This document shows, in pieces, positions 6,090-9,870 of a stretch of 9,870 bases of DNA. The stretch covers positions 1-9,870 of the forward strand of contig CAMLNH010000071.1 in the NCBI GenBank assembly GCA_946481355.1, in the 5' to 3' direction. The notes beneath the pieces were generated by a model, which saw only the letters and a list, made by a program, of their open reading frames with translations, searched no databases and was not told where the DNA came from. Numbering within the stretch: the stretch's first letter is position 1; the number at the start of each line of letters is the position of its first letter. The translations under genes and the position numbers were made by a program. This DNA comes from an uncultured Curvibacter sp. Lineage in GTDB: Bacteria > Pseudomonadota > Gammaproteobacteria > Burkholderiales > Burkholderiaceae.

Positions 6090-7177
6090 CCACGCCCGAG
6101 CCCCAGGAAGCACCCGAGACCCCCAGCGCTCCTGCGCTTGCCGCCGCGCCGCCCTCGTCCGGTGCGGGTGCGGGTGCGGGTGCGGGTGCGCCGGCCCGCG
6201 TGTCGCGTATGCTGGTGCTGACCCTGGGCGTGCTGGCCGTCCTGGCCCTGTTGCTCAACGGCCTGCTCTGGGAGCGCCTGTCCACCCTGCAGGACCAGCT
6301 GACCCGTCAGACCTCCGAAGCCGCGGCCACGGCGGCTGAGGCACGCACCCTGGTGCGCCAGACCCAGGAGCAGGAACGCACCCTGGCGGCGCGTCAGGCC
6401 GTGCTCGAAGCGCGCCTGGGCGAGGTGGCCCTGCAGCGCAGCCAACTGGAAGAACTCATGCAGAGCCTCTCGCGCACGCGCGACGAGAACCTCGTGGTGG
6501 ACATCGAGTCCGCCATCCGCCTGGCCCAGCAGCAGGCCCAGCTGACCGGCAGCATGGAGCCGCTGCTGGCGGCCTTGCGCACCGCCGAGCAGCGCGTGCA
6601 GCGCGCCCCGCAGGCCCGTCTGGCGCCGGTGCAGCGCGCGCTGGCACGCGATATGGCGCGCATCAAGTCCACGCCCATCGTCGACACGCCCACGCTGCTG
6701 GCGCGGCTCGATGAGCTGGTGCGCCTGGCCGACGAACTGCCCCTGGCCAATGCGGTGGGGGTTGCGCCGGCCCCGGCACCGTCGCCGGTAACCCGCAGCG
6801 AGAACCCCCTGCAGGCCTGGTGGCAGCGCACGCTGCAGCATGTGCTCGATGAGCTGCGCGGCCTGGTGCGCGTGAGCCGCATCGATGCCCCTGAAGCCGT
6901 GTTGCTGACACCCGAGCAGTCCTTCTTCGTGCGTGAGAACTACAAGCTGCTGCTGCTCAACGCCCGCCTGGGCCTGCTGGCGCGCCAGCCCGAAGCAGCG
7001 CGTGCCGATCTGCTCAAGGCCGCCAACACCCTGGGCAAGTATTTTGATGCCAGCGCGCGCCGCACCCGTGTCGCCGCAGACCTGCTGCAGCAGACGCGCG
7101 CCCAGATGCAGAACGTGGAGCTGCCACGCGCGGACGAGACCCTGGCCGCGCTGGCGGCTGTGGCGCCCGGACGCTGA
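6086..7177 (+). CDS. hemX: HemX-like single-pass membrane protein of the hem operon
   Basis: This 363-residue protein has a low-complexity Pro/Ala-rich cytoplasmic N-terminus (1-40), one membrane segment (about 42-62), a long helical, probably coiled-coil stretch rich in Ala, Gln and Glu (about 64-135), and a predominantly helical remainder expected to face the periplasm. This is the architecture of proteobacterial HemX (PF04375). Such proteins are often labelled uroporphyrinogen-III C-methyltransferase by analogy with E. coli hemX, but I see no SAM-methyltransferase glycine motif and no reason to expect that activity. Its role in tetrapyrrole synthesis is unsettled; a scaffold or membrane-anchoring role is speculation. 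The start overlaps the hemD stop by four bases (ATGA). A hexanucleotide repeat encodes five Gly-Ala pairs at residues 26-35. hemY follows after 18 bases. Confidence 0.88.
   Translation: MTTPEPQEAPETPSAPALAAAPPSSGAGAGAGAGAPARVSRMLVLTLGVLAVLALLLNGLLWERLSTLQDQLTRQTSEAAATAAEARTLVRQTQEQERTLAARQAVLEARLGEVALQRSQLEELMQSLSRTRDENLVVDIESAIRLAQQQAQLTGSMEPLLAALRTAEQRVQRAPQARLAPVQRALARDMARIKSTPIVDTPTLLARLDELVRLADELPLANAVGVAPAPAPSPVTRSENPLQAWWQRTLQHVLDELRGLVRVSRIDAPEAVLLTPEQSFFVRENYKLLLLNARLGLLARQPEAARADLLKAANTLGKYFDASARRTRVAADLLQQTRAQMQNVELPRADETLAALAAVAPGR
6161..6190 (+). repeat. In-frame hexanucleotide tandem repeat (GGTGCG)5
   Basis: Five exact, contiguous copies of GGTGCG encode Gly-Ala five times in the cytoplasmic N-terminal linker of HemX, just before the membrane segment. 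Because the unit is six bases, slippage would add or remove Gly-Ala pairs without shifting the frame. Perfect identity between copies suggests recent expansion, since GC-rich synonymous codons elsewhere in the gene vary. Confidence 0.9.
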
Positions 7178-7195
7178 GCGCGGGAGGCGGACGCC

Positions 7196-8479
7196 ATGCG
7201 CAATCTGCTCTGGTTCCTGGCACTCTTTGCCCTGGCGGCAGGGCTGGCCCTGTTCGCGGGCAACAACCAGGGCACGGTCACGCTGTTCTGGCCGCCTTAC
7301 CGCCTGGACTTCTCGCTCAACCTCGTGCTGCTGCTGCTGTTCGCGGCCTTCGTGCTGCTCTACGCTGCTCTGCGTGGCCTGTCCATGCTGCTGGCTTTGC
7401 CCGCCGAGGCGCGGCGCTGGCGCCGTCGCCATCAGGAACGCGTGCAGCTGCAGGGCCTGCTCGACGCCATGTCGCATCTGACGGCGGGCCGCTTCATCCG
7501 GGCGCGCAAGGCGGCCGAGAACGTGGTGGTGCAGACCGAGGCGCTGGCGCGCAGCGAGCAGGCTCTGGCGCATGGCACGCGCCTCATGGCGCTGGCGCAC
7601 CTGCTGGCCGCCGAATGTGCCCATGCCTTGCAGGACCGGGCCGGCCGCGATGAACATGCGCGCTCAGCCCTGGCCCTGACCCAGGGCAAGGGGCGCGAGG
7701 CCCAGGAGGTGCGCGAAGGCGTGCAGCTGCGCGTGGCGCGCTGGGCCTTCGATGACCGCGACGTGCAGGCCGCGCTGCAGCGCCTGGACGAGCTGCCCCA
7801 GGGCGTGGCGCGCCGCACGCTGGCGCTGCGCCTGCGCCTGCGGGTCACGCGCCTGGCCGGGCAGTTCCGCGCCGCGCTGGAAACAGTGCGCCTGCTGGGC
7901 AAACACCGCGCGTTTTCCGAATCGGCCGCGCGCAGCATCGTGCGCGGCCTGGCCATCGAGCTGCTGCGCGGCACACATGATCCGGCCCAGCTGCAGAAAG
8001 TCTGGGAGCAGCTCGATGCGGCTGAACGTGGCATGCCCGAGGTGGCGCTGCATGCGGGCGAGCGCATGCTGGCGCTGGGGGGCGACTTTGCGCTGGCGCA
8101 GCAGTGGTTGCTGCCGGTCTGGGAGCAGCTGGTGCGGCCTGCGTCCGCCCTGCCGCAGGAGCTGCGCCTGCGCCTCGTGCTGTTGCTGGAGCGCGGCTTT
8201 CACCAGACACCGGGGCAACCCGACGCGGCCTGGCTGGCGCGCATCGAGGCGGCCCAGCTGGGCAACCCGCGCGAGCCGCTGCTGCAGTACCTGGCAGGCG
8301 TGGCCTGCATGCACCTGCAGCTCTGGGGCAAGGCCCAGCAGCTCCTGCGCCAGGCGCTGACCCAGCTCAAGGACGAGACCCTGCGCCGGCGCGCCTGGGC
8401 TGCCCTGGCCCGGCTGGCCGAACAGCGCGACGATGGGGCGGCCGCACTCGAAGCCTGGCGGCAGGCGGCCGAGGGTTGA
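7196..8479 (+). CDS. hemY: HemY-like membrane protein with TPR-type helical repeats
   Basis: The 427-residue protein starts with two hydrophobic segments (about 5-21 and 41-68) separated by a short loop with the GNNQGTVTLFWP pattern typical of the HemY N-terminal domain (PF07219). A basic stretch with many Arg residues (about 73-85) follows, then a long Ala/Leu/Arg-rich helical region that looks like tetratricopeptide repeats. By the positive-inside rule the helical part should be cytoplasmic. This proteobacterial HemY is not the Bacillus protoporphyrinogen oxidase of the same name; its function with HemX is unsettled. The start is well supported: GGGAGG (7182-7187) lies eight bases before the ATG, the clearest ribosome binding site in the window. 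It is the last gene of the hem cluster. Confidence 0.9.
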   Translation: MRNLLWFLALFALAAGLALFAGNNQGTVTLFWPPYRLDFSLNLVLLLLFAAFVLLYAALRGLSMLLALPAEARRWRRRHQERVQLQGLLDAMSHLTAGRFIRARKAAENVVVQTEALARSEQALAHGTRLMALAHLLAAECAHALQDRAGRDEHARSALALTQGKGREAQEVREGVQLRVARWAFDDRDVQAALQRLDELPQGVARRTLALRLRLRVTRLAGQFRAALETVRLLGKHRAFSESAARSIVRGLAIELLRGTHDPAQLQKVWEQLDAAERGMPEVALHAGERMLALGGDFALAQQWLLPVWEQLVRPASALPQELRLRLVLLLERGFHQTPGQPDAAWLARIEAAQLGNPREPLLQYLAGVACMHLQLWGKAQQLLRQALTQLKDETLRRRAWAALARLAEQRDDGAAALEAWRQAAEG

Positions 8480-8485
8480 GTCCGG

Positions 8486-8504
8486 CCTCGGGATGACCCC
8501 GGGG
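8486..8504 (+). other. GC-rich stem-loop just after hemY
   Basis: A 7-bp stem with one G-T wobble pairs 8486-8492 with 8498-8504 around a five-base loop, seven bases after the hemY stop. There is no T-run after it; instead G-rich sequence follows. It could slow polymerase or protect the hemY mRNA end, but it is not a standard intrinsic terminator, so some read-through into the next gene is possible. Confidence 0.3.
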
Positions 8505-8514
8505 TGGCGGGGGG

Positions 8515-8543
8515 GTGACGGCGCCCCGGCAAAGGGCTAATAT
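8515..8543 (+). promoter_or_regulatory. Candidate sigma-70 promoter of the GGDEF gene
   Basis: GTGACG (8515-8520, four of six matches to TTGACA) and TAATAT (8538-8543, four of six to TATAAT) are separated by exactly 17 bp. The predicted transcript start near 8550 leaves a leader of about 20 bases before the ATG at 8570. TAATAT is conspicuous in an otherwise very GC-rich gap. No obvious operator is visible. Confidence 0.5.
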
Positions 8544-8569
8544 GGTCCGCACCGACTTGTGTTTGCAGC

Positions 8570-9637
8570 ATGGCCACCCTGACCGAACACCTCATCAAGC
8601 TCACCGATCACCGTGATCGCGATCTGCTGGAACTGACCCTGGCCAAGGCCCTGATCGATCTGGTGCCGATCCAGCGGGTGGTGATCTCCCGCGTCAGCGC
8701 CGAGGAGAGCGAGAAGCGCTGGCTGGACCTGGTCTCGCTCGACGCGCGTGGCGGTGGCAAGGTGGTGGATCCGCTGCGCATTGATTTTCACAGCCTGCCC
8801 AAGCTGGAGGAGTCCTACGACCGCCTGCGCAGCCTCAACGGCCGCCAGGTCATCGAGGTGGCCTGGGCCGGCCCCGAGGGGCCGCGCATCTACTACCTGC
8901 CGCTGTTTGCCGACATGCGTGCCGACGACGAGCAGGGTGTGATCGAGATTCACACCGCGGGTGTGCTGGATCCGGTCGATCGACAGACCATCGAGCAGCT
9001 GCACCACATCTACCGCAACATGTACACGCTGCTGGCCTACAGCGACCGCGACGCATTGACCGGCCTGCTCAACCGCAAGTCACTCGACGACACCTTCTAC
9101 AGCGCAGTGCTCGAGGAACTCGACGGTATGCTGGAGGATGCGAAGAACGAGCCCGCGCCTGGCAAGGAGCGGCGCCACCGCGTGCCGCCCAATTACTGGC
9201 TGGGCTGCATCGCCATCGACAACTTTCACTTGCTCAGCGACAAGCACGGGCATCTGATCATGGAAGAGGTGACGCTGCTGGTGGCGCGCATCATGAACAG
9301 CACTTTCCGTGCGCACGACCGGCTCTACCGCTTTGGCGGCGAGCAGTTTGCCGTGCTCTTCCACTGCCCCGAGGAGCCCCTGGCCCTGGGTGCTTTCGAG
9401 CGCATGCGCGCCAATGTCGAGAAGTACAACTTCCCCCAGGTCGGCCGCGTGACCATCAGCGCCGGTTTCACCCGCGTGCTGGCCGACGATTCGCCGAGCA
9501 CCGCGCTGGAACGGACGGACCAGGCCATCGACTACGCGCAGCGCAACGGGCGCAACAAGGTTTGCAGCCACCCGGACCTGGTGCGCAAGGGCCTGTTCGG
9601 CGAGGTCGCGCGCACGGGCTCGGTCGACGTGTTCTGA
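8570..9637 (+). CDS. GGDEF-domain protein with degenerate active site (GGEQF)
   Basis: A soluble 355-residue protein with no membrane segment or signal peptide. Residues 1-155 form an N-terminal alpha/beta region that could be a GAF-like sensor (inference from its pattern only). Residues 156-332 are a GGDEF domain: DALTGLLNR (161-169), GGEQF (256-260) and the late ISAGF (296-300) are recognisable. Aligned by eye to PleD, the first metal-binding Asp of the DxD motif is Ala215, the guanine-binding Asn is Ser223 and the guanine-binding Asp is Glu232; the signature itself has Gln in place of the second acidic residue. RAHD (247-250), five residues before GGEQF, matches the c-di-GMP inhibitory RxxD site. 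A polar insertion (about 186-208) lies between the first helix and strand. Diguanylate cyclase activity is therefore doubtful and a c-di-GMP binding role more likely. No Shine-Dalgarno is evident; the start follows the candidate promoter. Confidence 0.88.
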   Translation: MATLTEHLIKLTDHRDRDLLELTLAKALIDLVPIQRVVISRVSAEESEKRWLDLVSLDARGGGKVVDPLRIDFHSLPKLEESYDRLRSLNGRQVIEVAWAGPEGPRIYYLPLFADMRADDEQGVIEIHTAGVLDPVDRQTIEQLHHIYRNMYTLLAYSDRDALTGLLNRKSLDDTFYSAVLEELDGMLEDAKNEPAPGKERRHRVPPNYWLGCIAIDNFHLLSDKHGHLIMEEVTLLVARIMNSTFRAHDRLYRFGGEQFAVLFHCPEEPLALGAFERMRANVEKYNFPQVGRVTISAGFTRVLADDSPSTALERTDQAIDYAQRNGRNKVCSHPDLVRKGLFGEVARTGSVDVF

Positions 9638-9650
9638 GCCCTGCCAGGCG

Positions 9651-9679
9651 CAAAAAGCCCGCAGTTGCGGGCTTTTTTG
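9651..9679. terminator. Bidirectional intrinsic terminator
   Basis: GCCCGC (9657-9662) pairs with GCGGGC (9667-9672) around loop AGTT, flanked by five A (9652-9656) and six T (9673-9678). It therefore ends in a T-run on both strands. It sits 14 bases after the GGDEF gene stop and 15 bases after the stop of the opposing minus-strand gene, so it suits both convergent transcripts. Confidence 0.92.
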
Positions 9680-9693
9680 CACGGGCGGCGGTG

Positions 9694-9870
9694 TCAGCCC
9701 TGGGCCGTTTCCTGCTGCTCGAAGGGCAGCTTCATGTCGCGCAGATCCCTGCGGGTCTCGACCAGGATCAGCGGGCCCTCGTCCAAGACCACCGGCGCCG
9801 GGCGCTCGCGCGGCACGTGGAGCGGCTTGGGCTCGGCAGCAATGGCGGCCTGGGCGGCAGCCACCTTGTC
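9694..9870 (-). CDS. rne: C-terminal tail of a minus-strand gene, probably ribonuclease E
   Basis: Fifty-eight codons are open on the minus strand from the window edge to a TGA at 9694-9696. The peptide is Ala/Pro/Glu-rich, then contains HVPRERPAP, GPLILVETRRDL and KLPFEQQ before the stop. This resembles the C-terminal tail of Burkholderiales ribonuclease E as I remember it, where a VPRER-type stretch and a VETR-type end follow the disordered scaffold region. No catalytic S1 or DNase I-like domain is inside the window, so the identity rests on this short tail alone. RNase E processes rRNA and tRNA and starts mRNA decay. The convergent terminator next to it supports that this is a real gene end. 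Confidence 0.5.
   Translation of the reverse strand, partial: DKVAAAQAAIAAEPKPLHVPRERPAPVVLDEGPLILVETRRDLRDMKLPFEQQETAQG

Noticed and set aside
4890..6113. 407-codon open frame on the minus strand across hemC and hemD
   Set aside because: It overlaps two real genes in antisense and has no family resemblance or start signals.
5822..7657. 611-codon open frame on the minus strand across hemD, hemX and hemY
   Set aside because: Long antisense frames are common in DNA with strong third-position GC. It is Gln/Arg/His-rich low-complexity sequence and spans three well-supported plus-strand genes.

Overview
This is a GC-rich stretch of what looks like a Burkholderiales chromosome, most likely family Comamonadaceae. 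The clues are the divergent ppc / hemC-hemD-hemX-hemY arrangement, the Burkholderia-type QueE cysteine motif, the style of the intergenic repeat before queE, and the end of a probable RNase E gene. The genus cannot be fixed from the sequence. Almost all of the window is chromosomal housekeeping. No phage, insertion sequence, CRISPR array, toxin-antitoxin or defence module is visible.

Layout. Positions 1-407 carry no convincing gene. They hold a terminator-like hairpin (81-120) and a multi-hairpin repeat element (about 203-350) directly in front of queE. queE (408-1043) and queD (1043-1402) overlap by one base and encode two steps of 7-deazaguanine (queuosine) synthesis. A strong hairpin at 1421-1453 separates them from ppc, which runs on the minus strand (4267 to 1472). 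The 117-bp gap between ppc and hemC contains a 10-bp palindrome that reads as an extended -10 element on both strands. hemC, hemD, hemX and hemY (4385-8479) follow as a tight plus-strand cluster. HemC and HemD make uroporphyrinogen III. HemX and HemY are membrane-anchored proteins of unsettled role encoded with them. After a 90-bp gap with its own candidate promoter comes a cytoplasmic GGDEF-domain gene (8570-9637). A bidirectional terminator (9651-9679) divides it from the C-terminal end of a minus-strand gene, probably RNase E.

Most worth a second look: (1) this QueD has no cysteine at the catalytic position (Ser25) and none anywhere in its first 86 residues, although its zinc histidines and Asp-His pair are present; (2) the GGDEF protein has lost the first metal-binding aspartate and altered the guanine-binding residues, yet keeps an RxxD inhibitory site, which suggests a c-di-GMP receptor rather than a synthase; (3) a palindromic -10 may serve ppc and hemC divergently; (4) a candidate promoter inside the end of hemD would start a nearly leaderless hemX mRNA; (5) the repeat element is read through by an open frame that adds a false 63-residue N-terminus to queE. 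These are refinements of known families. I did not find a wholly new multi-gene system here.
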